Translations under genes and position numbers: made by a program
Notes under the pieces: model-generated
Told to the model about the DNA's origin: nothing
Databases searched by the model: none
What the model saw: the letters and a program-made list of their open reading frames with translations, nothing else
Source of the DNA: Thermoplasmata archaeon
GTDB taxonomy: Archaea; Thermoplasmatota; DTKX01; JAHFTX01
Assembly (NCBI GenBank): GCA_023265395.1
Contig: JAHFTX010000005.1
Location: forward strand, 1 to 64,000
Reading direction: 5' to 3'
Length of the DNA: 64,000 nucleotides
Shown: piece by piece, positions 8,136 through 18,314 of the stretch
Layout of the letters: each line of letters opens with the position of its first letter
Numbering within the stretch: the first letter of the stretch is position 1

Positions 8136-11100
8136 ATGCTCCAGACCCGCCATCACTCGAAGGGCATCGGGGCGCGCCTTGCCCGGCTGGTCCTGCTGCT
8201 CGTCGCCGTGCTGACCCTGCCGGCGTGGGGGGGGATTCCCGTCGGCAGCCTCTCGCCCTCGATCACCATCAGCAGCCCGGAGGCCGACGACTTCTTCGAC
8301 ATCGACATCGCCCATGTCAGTGGCACCGCCAGTGCGCCCACCAACCAGTGGAGCCAGGGCAGCAAGCAGCAGTTCGACCAAGGGACCCACACTGGCACCT
8401 ATGCGACCACCGCTGGGGAGGTCATCGTCCATCCCGCCCCTGGGGCATGGACCCGGCAGAACGGCACGCAGCCGGTGCTCGACGTTGGCGCTGCAGCTAG
8501 CTTCGATGACGAGGGTGTGGCTTGGCCGTCGACGGTCGTCGAGGGCTTGACCACGATGATGTATTACAGCGGCTACGACGGGGTGCAGTTCCAGATCGGC
8601 CTGGCCAACTCGACCGATGGGATCACCTTTGCCCGACAGAACGGTGGCGCCCCTCTGATCCCCTTCGGCCCCAACGGGGACTTCGATAGCTTCCACGCCA
8701 AGGAACCGTGGGTGGTCAAGGACGGAGCGACCTGGCGCATGTGGTACACCGGCTGGGATGGACTCAAGGAGCGGATCGGCTACGCGACCTCCGCAGACGG
8801 GCTCAGCTGGGCAAAGCAGGGGATGGTCCTCGATGTCGGCGCCAACGGTGCCTTCGACGACTCGGGGGTCGGTTCGGCCTCGGTCGTCAAGGATGGCGGG
8901 ACCTGGGTGATGCTCTTCTCCGGCTTCGATGGGGTCTCGTGGCGGATCGCGCGGGCGACCTCGCCCGACGGCAGCACCTGGACCAAGCAGGGCGTCGTGC
9001 TCAACCTGGGGGAGCCCAACGGCTTTTCAGGTACTGCAGTCCGCGCGGGGCGTATCCTCGCCGAGGGGACACGCTCCATGGTGTTCTACACTGGCGTCAG
9101 TGGCGCTGGCAAGGCCGTCGGCTACGCCATCGGCGTGCCCGATGGTCCCTTCGAGCACCTGACGGGGACGACTGCCAGCTTCAGCGGGACCGCTTCGTCG
9201 TGGGACGAGGAAGGCGTCTGGGCCGGGACCATCGAACGTGACGCGACGTCCTATACGATGTACTACACCGGGTACGATGCCACCACGACGAGGATCGGGC
9301 TAGCCACCGCCCCCGTCACCGGCGGCAGTGGGACGTTGCTCAGCGCGGAGATCGATTTTGGAGGGCCGGTCGACTTCGGCACCATCGACTGGGTCGCTGC
9401 CACTCCCGGGGGCACGACCCTGACCGTCGACGTGCGCCACCGCGGCGGCACAGGGACCTGGACGACCTTCAGCGGCGTCAGCAAGGGTGGGTCGACGCCA
9501 GAGGCGACTAGCCGGTACCTGCAGTACCGCCTGACGTTGACGACGAGCGACCCGTCGCTGTCTCCAAGCCTGACCAACATCTCGCTGACCTACGTCGCCC
9601 CCCTGACCACGGTGGAAGTCACCTCGGACTTCTCGCTCTGGCGACTGGCGTCGGGCACCAGCGCCTGGTCGATCGACCTGCCACTGCCCGAAGGCGAGGT
9701 CACCATCGGGGCACGTGCCACCGACTCGACGGGTGACGTCAGTCCCATCCCCACGGTCGACATCAGCGTCGACAGCAAACCGCCCACGGGCAACGTCACC
9801 ATCGACCTCCCGGGGAACTTCAGCACCTCTCGCACCGTGCCGCTGAGCTTCAACGCCACCGACCTCTCGGGCGTCGAGTCGGTGCAGCTGGGGCTCACCC
9901 CCAACCTGCAGAACGAGAGCTGGCTGCCGTACGCAGCGTCGATGCCCTACACCTTCCCCGTCGGCGATGGGCCTGAGACCATCTACGCACGCTTCCGCGA
10001 CCCCTACGGGCATGTCGGCATCGTCTCCTCCGACAGCATCACGGTCGACACCTCGCCCCCGACCCTCAACGTCACCGTCGAGGGGACCCCCTCAACCGAT
10101 GGCCTGCTCACCTACGTCACCGCACGGCGGGTGATCCTCCACCTGCTCCTCGACGACACCTTGGGCGTCGATGCGATGCGCATCTCCACCAATGCCGACT
10201 TCAGCGGGGCGATCTGGGAGGAGCCCGTCGAGACGCGCAGCTTGATCCTTCCCGACAAGGAGGGCAAGGTCCGCCTCTACGTCGAGGCACGGGACATCTC
10301 GGGACTGAGTGTCCAGACCACGCTCGACATCGTCCTCGATACGGTGCCCCCAAAGGCGTCGTTGCTGATCAACTCCGGTGCCCTGACCGCGCTCAGCCGC
10401 TTCGTGACCCTCGCGGTCGAGGCGGAGGATAGCAACGGCATCGAGGGGATCCGCCTGAGCAACGCCTCCGACTACAGCGACGGGAGCTGGTTCGTCCCGA
10501 CGACCAACGTCCTCGAATGGCAGCTCAACGTCGACGAGGGCGTCACGCAGCTCTACCTGCAGGTGAAGGACCACGCCGGCCTGCTCGCCAACGACAGTGC
10601 CATCGTCGACATCGTGACCATCCCTCCCGAAGGGACGGTGGTGATCGAGCAGGGGGCGAACTACACCAACCGTCACAACCTCCGGGTGGCCTTCGCCGTC
10701 CCCGAGGACATCTCCGTCGACCAGATGCGCGTCGGGCTGCAGCCGGACCTCAGCGATGGCACCTTCGACCTCTTTGCCGACGACCTCGAGGTCGAGCTGC
10801 CTGCCAACCGCAGTGACGGGCCGGTGACGGTCTACGTCCAGTTCAAGGACTTCTTCGGGGGCTTGACCAACATCTTCTCTGACGATATCACCATCGACAC
10901 CACCGCGCCCAAGCTCGTGGTCAGCGCCCCCCGGAACTCGACGGTGTGGGACCAGGCCAAGCTCCCGATCAAGGGCACCGCCACCGACGAGCGCAGCGGG
11001 ATCGCCCTCGTCGAAGTCTCCCTCGACGGCGGTCGATATGTCAAGGCCGCCGGGACGGCGGACTGGGCATACACCCCCTCGGTGGACCCGTCCAAGAACC

Positions 11101-11285
11101 ACAACATCACGGTCCGGGTCACGGACGGTGCCGGCAACACCGCCACCGCGAATGTCATCATCTTCAAGCCCAAGCACGACAAGGAGACCCCGATGATCGA
11201 GCCTGTGGGGCTCGTTGCCGCGATCGTCGTGGCATTGGCCTTGACCAGCCTGCGGCACAAGGCGCTCAAGGGACGCAGGGAGTGA
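8136..11285 (+). CDS. Secreted multidomain protein: GH43-like beta-propeller repeats + Ig-like domains + C-terminal sorting-signal-like TM/basic tail
   Basis: Start ATG 8136 with GAGGAG upstream; signal peptide; repeats such as MMYYSGYDGVQFQIGLANSTDGITF and MWYTGWDGLKERIGYATSADGLSW; C-term ETPMIEPVGLVAAIVVALALTSLRHKALKGRRE. Confidence 0.75.
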   Translation: MLQTRHHSKGIGARLARLVLLLVAVLTLPAWGGIPVGSLSPSITISSPEADDFFDIDIAHVSGTASAPTNQWSQGSKQQFDQGTHTGTYATTAGEVIVHPAPGAWTRQNGTQPVLDVGAAASFDDEGVAWPSTVVEGLTTMMYYSGYDGVQFQIGLANSTDGITFARQNGGAPLIPFGPNGDFDSFHAKEPWVVKDGATWRMWYTGWDGLKERIGYATSADGLSWAKQGMVLDVGANGAFDDSGVGSASVVKDGGTWVMLFSGFDGVSWRIARATSPDGSTWTKQGVVLNLGEPNGFSGTAVRAGRILAEGTRSMVFYTGVSGAGKAVGYAIGVPDGPFEHLTGTTASFSGTASSWDEEGVWAGTIERDATSYTMYYTGYDATTTRIGLATAPVTGGSGTLLSAEIDFGGPVDFGTIDWVAATPGGTTLTVDVRHRGGTGTWTTFSGVSKGGSTPEATSRYLQYRLTLTTSDPSLSPSLTNISLTYVAPLTTVEVTSDFSLWRLASGTSAWSIDLPLPEGEVTIGARATDSTGDVSPIPTVDISVDSKPPTGNVTIDLPGNFSTSRTVPLSFNATDLSGVESVQLGLTPNLQNESWLPYAASMPYTFPVGDGPETIYARFRDPYGHVGIVSSDSITVDTSPPTLNVTVEGTPSTDGLLTYVTARRVILHLLLDDTLGVDAMRISTNADFSGAIWEEPVETRSLILPDKEGKVRLYVEARDISGLSVQTTLDIVLDTVPPKASLLINSGALTALSRFVTLAVEAEDSNGIEGIRLSNASDYSDGSWFVPTTNVLEWQLNVDEGVTQLYLQVKDHAGLLANDSAIVDIVTIPPEGTVVIEQGANYTNRHNLRVAFAVPEDISVDQMRVGLQPDLSDGTFDLFADDLEVELPANRSDGPVTVYVQFKDFFGGLTNIFSDDITIDTTAPKLVVSAPRNSTVWDQAKLPIKGTATDERSGIALVEVSLDGGRYVKAAGTADWAYTPSVDPSKNHNITVRVTDGAGNTATANVIIFKPKHDKETPMIEPVGLVAAIVVALALTSLRHKALKGRRE

Positions 11286-11290
11286 TCGCC

Positions 11291-11602
11291 ATGGATGACG
11301 ATGAGCCCGAGGGCGGTCCGAGCTACCTCTGCCCCGACTGCCGAACACCGGTAGGGCCCGACGAGGATGTCTGTGCCGACTGCGGATGCGAGTTCGAGAC
11401 GGGGGACTTCGAGTGCATGATCTGTGGCACCACGGTCGCCCCCGAGACTTCCAGCTGCCCCGCGTGCGGCACGGAGTTCATCGACCCTGCCCAAGCACTG
11501 CTGCGGGTGCCCCTGCGCACGCTGGGTGGGGCCCCGGAGGATCGCCGGGCGATGCGCAAGGCCTACTTCCATGGCGAGCTCAAGGACGACGCTGACGAGT
11601 AG
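11291..11602 (+). CDS. Small zinc-ribbon protein
   Basis: MDDDEPEGGPSYLCPDCRTPVGPDEDVCADCGCEFETGDFECMICGTTVAPETSSCPACGTEF; two CxxC...CxxC ribbons; starts 6 nt after the upstream stop. Confidence 0.75.
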   Translation: MDDDEPEGGPSYLCPDCRTPVGPDEDVCADCGCEFETGDFECMICGTTVAPETSSCPACGTEFIDPAQALLRVPLRTLGGAPEDRRAMRKAYFHGELKDDADE

Positions 11603-11721
11603 TATCAGCGCCACCGACCGCGCCTGACGTCGCCGCCACCGCATGCTTCTTAAGGGACCACCTTGCTGGCTGGGGGTCTGCGCCGCCTTGTTGGTCGGGG
11701 CGGCCATTTGGTGAGGCGCCG

Positions 11722-14370
11722 ATGCGGGGGAAAGTCATCGGCCGCACACGACTGCGCATCCCTGCTGCCCTGCTCCTGGGACTGGTCTGTCTCGCTGCCA
11801 GCGTGCCGCTGGCGGCGGGCGTCGAACCTGCGTCGCAACGCCATGGCACCTTCTCCGAGGGCGTGCGCGCGGCCGTGAGTTCCTCGGGGACCTTCGGCGA
11901 GGTCGTCGCCGTTGGCACGGCCAGCAAGCTGGTGCTGCAGGATGGGGTGGGCAGCGAGGTGTGGTCCCACCCGCTGACCACCCCGGCGGCGTTGCTGCGC
12001 GTCAGCGATAGCGGGAACGCCTTCGTGCTCTCGACCCTAGGCAACCAGATCCAGACGTTCCAGCGCCCATCGGGCACGCCGGTGTGGAGCTACCAGGCCA
12101 ATAGCACGGTCATCGATGTGCAGATCGATCCCACCGGCAACCACGTGGCAGCGATCATCGCCGCGCACACACTGCTGCTCTTCGACTTCACCGACGGCAC
12201 GCCGCAGGAGGTCGTAGGAATCGATGGTGCACCGACCGTCGCGACCTTCTCCCACGACGGTGGCTACATCGCGGTCGGCAACGACGAAGGGGTGACCAGC
12301 CTCTTCCGCACCGAGGATGGCGCCGCACTGTGGTCCAAGGAGCACAGCGGCGCGGTCAGCTCGGTCGCAGTCGACCAGAGCACGACCCATGTGCTGATCG
12401 GCACCTCCTTGGGCAAGGCGTTCCTCTATGAACGCACCGGGGCGACGGCCACGCTGTTGTGGCAGATGCAGCTGGGTGGGGGCAACGCCCGGGTGCTGCT
12501 CTCGGGAGACGGGACCACTGCCGTCGTCGGTAGCGACGGCGACTCCCTGCGGATCGTCGACGCTGCCACTGGGGGAATCCGCGCGACGGTCAGCGACGGA
12601 GCCAACACTCACACCCTCCAGGGGTCAGAGGGGCTGGCGCGCCTCTTGGTGCGCACGACAGACGGGAAGATGGTGCTGATCGATTCTCCGGCAGGGACCA
12701 CCCGATGGATCGCCGCCTCTGACCTCTACGCAGGGGGTTCCTTGCGCCTCGATGGCAGCCGTGTCGTCGGCTGGGGGGGGGAGCGACTCGATGTGTTCAC
12801 CGACGAGCCCAGCGACAGTGGGCCGGGGATCGAGCTGCCCAAGCCGCCGCACGTGACCCTGACCTCTGATGTGCTGCGGTTGACCGACAGCAGCGGCCGC
12901 CTGACCTGGAACTGGCAGCTGACCGGCCGCACCAGCGGCACCGTCCATCACCTGGTGGCGCAGTACACCTTGGTGTTCTCCGATGGGACGCACGTCGACG
13001 GGCCCCTCTGGCGCACCCCAGCCAATGAGTCCGGGCCCACCCTGAGCTTCCTCGGTACCGGCCCCGGCGGGGGGATGGACCTCTCCACCTTCCGTCTGAG
13101 CTACATCGGCTCCGAGTCCCGTCCGACCGCTCCGGCCCGCGACGCACGGGTGACCTCCTTCATCGTGACCGTCCGCGCCTCCCAAGGAGCGCAGGAGCTG
13201 GTCGTCGACACGCAGACGGATTCACAGATTGCAAAGGCCTTCCTCGTGGGCAGTGGCCCTCAGGACGACGATGAGGACACGCCGGCGACCCCGATCATCA
13301 GCCTCGCCTGGTGGCTGGGGCTGGGGACGCTCAACCTCGCGGTCTTGGTGATCATCGTCGTCGTCGGCGTCACCGTCAGCTTCAGCGCCGTGCGGCTGGT
13401 CCGTCAACGCAGGGAGTTGCGGGACCGCGGCGATTCACTCACGGCCCGTTCCCGGGTGCAAGAGAAGGTCCAGCAGAGCAGTGGCTCGCGTGCACTCGTC
13501 AGCGGCAGTGCCGTGCTCCCGGCCGTAGACCTGCCCAAGACCATCAGCATGCCCACAACGACGAGTACGACGACGCAGGCGACAGCTCCGGCGCAGTCGC
13601 GCAAGCGCCCGGAGGCCGCCACTCCCACGACGGCCTCGGTCCCCACCTCCGAGGAGCCCTCCGCCCGGATCGCCCCCGTGACACCCAAGGCGCGGATCGC
13701 CACGGCCGACGCCATCAAGGCCGCCAAGGCCGCCGGCTCCCTCGAGCGGATCGGGGATACCTCGGCGGAGGAGCCTGCACCGATCAAGGCCAGCCGCCTT
13801 GCGCCCGCAGTCGTGGCAGCCGCTCCTCAGAGCCAAGCGGTTTGGGGCAAGGGAACGGCACCGACGACATCGAAGAAGTCCGCAGCGGAGGAACCGTCGC
13901 AGCCGCCGGCGCCGCCGGTGGGGCAGATGTGGGATTCATTCGGTCCGCCGCAGCGGGTGATGGTGTTCGAGGTCACCAAGGTGCGCTACACCCGCAAGAT
14001 GGCGATGAGCGACTGGGGGACGCTCGGCCCCGAGGCCCGCGCATCCATCGAGGCGGCGACCCCGCAGGTCGCTGCACTCTGGCGCGAGGTCAACGCCCCG
14101 ACCCCCACGGAGGACGAGCAGACAGCACGCGACCCTCCCACCGATGAGGTGCCCGAGGGGCCCAAGCCTGCCTTCGCACCGATGCCCGCACCACCTGCCA
14201 CCCTCCAAGCCGCCGCACCAGCGGCTTCCGGTGCGCCCGCTCCTGAGGAGGGCCGCAAGGCCGTCGCCAAGCTGCGCTGCCCCTCCTGCAAGAGGATCTT
14301 CCCGATCTACAACAAGGAGAAGGGCGCACAGATCGACTGTCCGCACTGTTCCTACTCCGCGACCATCTGA
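11722..14370 (+). CDS. Membrane protein: secreted WD40/PQQ-like beta-propeller + TM + disordered linker + cytosolic zinc ribbon
   Basis: Signal peptide RIPAALLLGLVCLAASVPLAAG; propeller-like repeats; TM LNLAVLVIIVVVGVTVSFSAV; C-term LRCPSCKRIFPIYNKEKGAQIDCPHCSYSATI. Confidence 0.8.
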   Translation: MRGKVIGRTRLRIPAALLLGLVCLAASVPLAAGVEPASQRHGTFSEGVRAAVSSSGTFGEVVAVGTASKLVLQDGVGSEVWSHPLTTPAALLRVSDSGNAFVLSTLGNQIQTFQRPSGTPVWSYQANSTVIDVQIDPTGNHVAAIIAAHTLLLFDFTDGTPQEVVGIDGAPTVATFSHDGGYIAVGNDEGVTSLFRTEDGAALWSKEHSGAVSSVAVDQSTTHVLIGTSLGKAFLYERTGATATLLWQMQLGGGNARVLLSGDGTTAVVGSDGDSLRIVDAATGGIRATVSDGANTHTLQGSEGLARLLVRTTDGKMVLIDSPAGTTRWIAASDLYAGGSLRLDGSRVVGWGGERLDVFTDEPSDSGPGIELPKPPHVTLTSDVLRLTDSSGRLTWNWQLTGRTSGTVHHLVAQYTLVFSDGTHVDGPLWRTPANESGPTLSFLGTGPGGGMDLSTFRLSYIGSESRPTAPARDARVTSFIVTVRASQGAQELVVDTQTDSQIAKAFLVGSGPQDDDEDTPATPIISLAWWLGLGTLNLAVLVIIVVVGVTVSFSAVRLVRQRRELRDRGDSLTARSRVQEKVQQSSGSRALVSGSAVLPAVDLPKTISMPTTTSTTTQATAPAQSRKRPEAATPTTASVPTSEEPSARIAPVTPKARIATADAIKAAKAAGSLERIGDTSAEEPAPIKASRLAPAVVAAAPQSQAVWGKGTAPTTSKKSAAEEPSQPPAPPVGQMWDSFGPPQRVMVFEVTKVRYTRKMAMSDWGTLGPEARASIEAATPQVAALWREVNAPTPTEDEQTARDPPTDEVPEGPKPAFAPMPAPPATLQAAAPAASGAPAPEEGRKAVAKLRCPSCKRIFPIYNKEKGAQIDCPHCSYSATI

Positions 14371-14441
14371 CTTGCCCCTGCCCCTCGCCAGGCCGGTGGG
14401 CGGCGAGCTCGGATGGTGTCATCGGAGCACAGTGCGACAGA

Positions 14442-15503
14442 TTGAAGGCGTCGCCGCTCCCACTGCTGCTGATGGCAGGCGCGATCCATCCGGTCGGTAC
14501 CGGTCCGAGCATGCCGTCCCTCAGTGACGTCGGCGCGTTGTTGCGGTCCGCCAAGACGGTCGTGCTGACGACCCACGTCAACCCCGATGGGGATGGCATC
14601 GGCGCCCAGATCGCCCTCTGCGCCGGCTTGCGACGGCTGGGGATCAAGGTGCTCGTCTGCAACCCCTCCGCAGGACCGAGACGACTCCGGTTCCTCGAGA
14701 ACCGGCTGCCGCTGCTGCCCCAGGCGGAGCTCCCCAAGGTGCTCACCGAGGCGGACCTGGTGGTGATGCTCGATGCCAACGAGTGGTCGCGGACGACGGT
14801 CATCGAGCCGTTGCTCGACGCCTCGACCGTCCCGCGGTTGATCATCGACCACCACCCGCTGGTGACCACCGCCGTGGGCGTCGCGCTCGTGGTCCCGACG
14901 GCGGCCTCCACCGGCTCGCTGGTGCACGAGCTGCTCACGACCATGGGGGTCGCCACCGACCTCGAGATCGCCCAGGGGGTCTACGTCAGCATCGTCTCGG
15001 ACACGGGCAACTTCCGGTTCTCCAACACCACCCCCGATGTCCATCTGGCCGCAGCCGAGTTCCTGCGGCTGGGCCTGCGGGGGCACGAGCTCTATGACCG
15101 ATTGCACAACGACCGCACGCCGCAGAAGCTGCGCCTGCTGGGCGAATGCCTGCAGGCGGTCCAATACCATCTCGAAGGCCAGCTGGTCATCATCCCCATC
15201 ACCATCGAGGCGCGCAAGCGGTTGGGGGTACGCCCCGAGGAGTTGCACGACTTCGTCGATGAGATCCGGTTGCTCGAGGAGGGTGAGGTGTTCGCTTCGG
15301 CGTCGGAGCTACCCGATGGTCGGATCCGCTTCTCGGTGCGTTCGCGCGACCGCGTGGATGTGTCGGCCCTCTGCCGCGCCTTTGGCGGCGGGGGCCACGT
15401 CAAGGCCTCGGGGGCGATCATCGAGGGGACGATGCAGCAGGCCATCGAGGCCTTCGTCACCTCGGCATCGACCGTCTTGCCGCTGCCCCCGCAGAGCCCC
15501 TAG
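14442..15503 (+). CDS. DHH/DHHA1 family phosphoesterase (NrnA-like)
   Basis: LTTHVNPDGDGIGAQIAL, LIIDHHPLV, GGGGHVKASGAIIEG motifs. Start may be 14511. Confidence 0.85.
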   Translation: MKASPLPLLLMAGAIHPVGTGPSMPSLSDVGALLRSAKTVVLTTHVNPDGDGIGAQIALCAGLRRLGIKVLVCNPSAGPRRLRFLENRLPLLPQAELPKVLTEADLVVMLDANEWSRTTVIEPLLDASTVPRLIIDHHPLVTTAVGVALVVPTAASTGSLVHELLTTMGVATDLEIAQGVYVSIVSDTGNFRFSNTTPDVHLAAAEFLRLGLRGHELYDRLHNDRTPQKLRLLGECLQAVQYHLEGQLVIIPITIEARKRLGVRPEELHDFVDEIRLLEEGEVFASASELPDGRIRFSVRSRDRVDVSALCRAFGGGGHVKASGAIIEGTMQQAIEAFVTSASTVLPLPPQSP

Positions 15504-16279
15504 GGGTCTCGTTCCCAGGCGTGCTCGGCACGCCCCAGGGCCTCGGCGAGCAAGAGGTGGGTCATCCAGCCATCGGGATGTCCCTCCTTGTAGTGGATCG
15601 GATGGGGGTCCTTCTGCAGGGCGGCACTGGCGCGAAGCCCGGCTTCGATGGCCTCCTGCAGCTGACCGCGCAGGGCCTTGGGCGCGACCTGCAGGCGGCT
15701 TGCGGCGACGAGGGCTTCGAGCAGCGGTGGGCCGGGCCGGCGCAGCGGGACCACCACATCGCCTTCGGCGGCTTCGACCTGTGCACGCACCTTGGCCTTG
15801 CGGAAGGGACCGAAGTCGTCGCTACCGGTGATCTCCCCGCGTTCGACGACCCGCGCATGGAGCCGAGCAGCGACATCGAAGAGCATCGGGATCCCCTCAC
15901 TCCACTCCAGTTCGTCATCGAACAGCTCGGGGGTGCTGTCGCCATGCCCCTTGAGGGCGGCGCGGGCGACCAGGTCGAGCTGGTCAGCCGTGACGATGTT
16001 GACCCCAAAGCGGGTTCCGACCCTCAGCGTGTCGAAGGTGTTGGAGGGGGAGAAGAGCCGCAGCATCAGGTGCTCGCCGACACGTCGGATCCCGATCGCC
16101 GCAGCGTTGGGGTGGTCTCCCAATGAGGTCACCACGGTCTCGATCACGACCCCCTGTGGGAACATCTGTTGCCACTGCAGCGGGGCCCGTTCCTGCTCGG
16201 GCGCAGGGTGATGCGCCACGGCCCCACCGCCCACCAGGGCCGAATCGAACGCTTCGCGCTCCTGTCGCATCAGTGCCAT
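15500..16279 (-). CDS. DUF447 family protein
   Basis: VIETVVTSLGDHPNAAAIGIRRVGEHLMLRLFSPSNTFDTLRVGTRFGVNIVTADQLDLVARAALKG; DUF447-like; starts within the end of the upstream gene. Confidence 0.75.
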   Translation of the reverse strand: MALMRQEREAFDSALVGGGAVAHHPAPEQERAPLQWQQMFPQGVVIETVVTSLGDHPNAAAIGIRRVGEHLMLRLFSPSNTFDTLRVGTRFGVNIVTADQLDLVARAALKGHGDSTPELFDDELEWSEGIPMLFDVAARLHARVVERGEITGSDDFGPFRKAKVRAQVEAAEGDVVVPLRRPGPPLLEALVAASRLQVAPKALRGQLQEAIEAGLRASAALQKDPHPIHYKEGHPDGWMTHLLLAEALGRAEHAWERDP

Positions 16280-17262
16280 CCCCGCGGCATGGTCAGGCCG
16301 CGGAGCAGGCCGACCTGCAGGGCCGCGGCGGTCAGGTCGGCGGTCGTCCCTGGGTTGAGGTGCTCCTGCCGGAGCCAGCGATCGAGGCCATCGAGGGCCT
16401 CCGCGGGGACCGGATCGGCCAAGGACGAGCCCTCGAGGAGCTCCGCGGCCTTGCGTTGGACGGTCGCGGCGGCTGCTTCGCCTCCCTTGCCGGCGACGAG
16501 CGAATCGGCGCGCGCCGCCAGCAGCTCGAGGTAGCAGCGTGTCGTCGCCAGCCGCAATCCCAAGGGCCACAGACGCCACAGCGCCGGCAGGCCCACCGTC
16601 AGGGTCAGCTCGAAGCCGCTGCAGTACTCCGCGGCGATGGCGTTGAGGTGCAGGCCGGTGGCCATCCACTGCTGGAGGGAGAGGTCGGCCTCCTCGAGGC
16701 GTCCACGGGTGTCGGGGTCGGCAGCGTCGAAGCGGCTCTGGGGCAGGGGTCGCAGCCCCCCCGGCGACGATGCCTGGATGGCATCGAAGACCGCCAGCGT
16801 GTCCTGCAGGGTGAGTGAACCGATCAGCTGCCGCAGCAACGTGCGCATCCCCCGCAGCTCGCCTACAGGCAGGGGTACCCCCGGCTCGCTCGACGCCAGG
16901 GTCGGCCCGAGCGTCGCCGCGACCCGGGCGATCGGGTAGCACAGCAGGATGGACCCGAGGTGGACGTTGCCGCCCCCTTGGGCGTGCAGCGAGTCGCGCA
17001 CGCCCTGGAACATCACGTCTCCGAGTGGTTGCCGCGGGTCGATCGCCCGCTGGAGCGAGGGACCGAGGCTCAGCGCGCTCGCGACGAAATGGGGGAAGGC
17101 GCTTCGGCCATCATCGGAGAGGGGCGAGACGTTGCCGGGCTTGGGGGTCGAGACCTCGAGGATCAATGCCAGCTGGGTCCGTTGGATGACCGTCTGGGAC
17201 CAGGGAACGGCTGGCGGAGCGCGCGCAGAGGCACGGGTGCCGACCGTCGCCTGCGCGTTCAC
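16270..17262 (-). CDS. Triphosphoribosyl-dephospho-CoA synthase family (CitG-like)
   Basis: LILEVSTPKPGNVSP signature; GTG start at 17262 overlapping the upstream TGA (GTGA). Confidence 0.8.
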   Translation of the reverse strand: MNAQATVGTRASARAPPAVPWSQTVIQRTQLALILEVSTPKPGNVSPLSDDGRSAFPHFVASALSLGPSLQRAIDPRQPLGDVMFQGVRDSLHAQGGGNVHLGSILLCYPIARVAATLGPTLASSEPGVPLPVGELRGMRTLLRQLIGSLTLQDTLAVFDAIQASSPGGLRPLPQSRFDAADPDTRGRLEEADLSLQQWMATGLHLNAIAAEYCSGFELTLTVGLPALWRLWPLGLRLATTRCYLELLAARADSLVAGKGGEAAAATVQRKAAELLEGSSLADPVPAEALDGLDRWLRQEHLNPGTTADLTAAALQVGLLRGLTMPRGWH

Positions 17263-17717
17263 GCGACCTCGATGCCCGCGGGGGAGACCCCGGCCTTGGC
17301 GCCCTTTCCACCACCCTTCTTCCCAAAGGCGATCTGGGGGATGGGGAAGGGGGGCCGCAGGCGCAGGTCCCGGGCGATGACGACCGCTTCCGTCAGGCAG
17401 AATGCGACCACGGCGGAGTGGACCACGGAAGCGACCTCCGAGGCCATCGTCCCCTTGCTCTGCCACTGCTCGACGATGGAATCCCGCTCGGTGGCCTCTC
17501 CGGTCAGTTGGAGGTTGCCGGTGAGCACGATCGTGCCGGCAGGGCCGTAGTTGACGGTGAAGCGGAACTCCATCTGGACCTTGGTGTCGTCGAGCCGATC
17601 GACGGTGGTGACCGTGCTGTTGGTCTCGATCTTCGTCGGTTCGACGCGATCGCCCCGACGGCCATAGCGGCGCGCCTCGATCCCGGCGAGCTCGACCCCT
17701 GCCACCGCGACCGTCAT
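17259..17717 (-). CDS. Conserved archaeal hypothetical protein, possibly SecB-like fold
   Basis: 152 aa, beta-rich pattern TKIETNSTVTTVDRLDDTKVQMEFRFTVNYGPAGTIVLTGNLQLTGE...LRLRPPFPIPQIAFG; SecB-like assignment is a weak guess. Confidence 0.55.
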   Translation of the reverse strand: MTVAVAGVELAGIEARRYGRRGDRVEPTKIETNSTVTTVDRLDDTKVQMEFRFTVNYGPAGTIVLTGNLQLTGEATERDSIVEQWQSKGTMASEVASVVHSAVVAFCLTEAVVIARDLRLRPPFPIPQIAFGKKGGGKGAKAGVSPAGIEVA

Positions 17718-17768
17718 GGAGTGGTGACGGCGCGCAGGGGGATAAGGGCGTTTCGGAGCTGCCCGCGC

Positions 17769-18272
17769 TCAGAACAGGGAGAAGGCCCCGCCCAAGAGGA
17801 GGCTGAGCGCCAGCATCAGCACTCCGGCGATCGTGACCCCGGCCGCGATCGCCCCGAGCGCCGCAGTCCGGGGAAGGTCGAGCAGGTAGACCAGCAGCGC
17901 GCCCGTCCACGCACCGGTAAAGGGCAAGGGTATGGCCACGAATACGATCAGGGCGACCAGGCCACCGCGCACCATGCGGGGTCCGTGGCGGGCGCGGGTC
18001 CGCTCGAACAACCGCCCGAGGAAACGGTCACAGCGGGGGAAGCGGCGGAACCACGCCTCGACGGGGGGGGCGCCCCAGAGGATCGCCGGGATCGGGAGCA
18101 GGTTGCCCAGGATGCTCGCCAGCAGCACGACGCCCCAGTCGAGATGGTAGACCAAGATGCCGATCGGGACGGCACCCCGCAGCTCGACGAAGGGGAGCGT
18201 CGCGATGATGATGAGCACGGCGACCGGCGGCAGGAAGGCCAGTGCCGCCAGGAGCGCTTCGGTCAGACCCAC
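17769..18272 (-). CDS. Small multidrug export protein family (COG2426-like)
   Basis: LPFVELRGAVPIGI, GNLLPIPAILW, FVAIPLPFTGAWTGALLVYLLDL, multi-TM. Confidence 0.85.
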   Translation of the reverse strand: MGLTEALLAALAFLPPVAVLIIIATLPFVELRGAVPIGILVYHLDWGVVLLASILGNLLPIPAILWGAPPVEAWFRRFPRCDRFLGRLFERTRARHGPRMVRGGLVALIVFVAIPLPFTGAWTGALLVYLLDLPRTAALGAIAAGVTIAGVLMLALSLLLGGAFSLF

Positions 18273-18314
18273 ATCACCGCATCCGTGGCGCGGGCCATGA
18301 AGGTTGTTCGGGTC

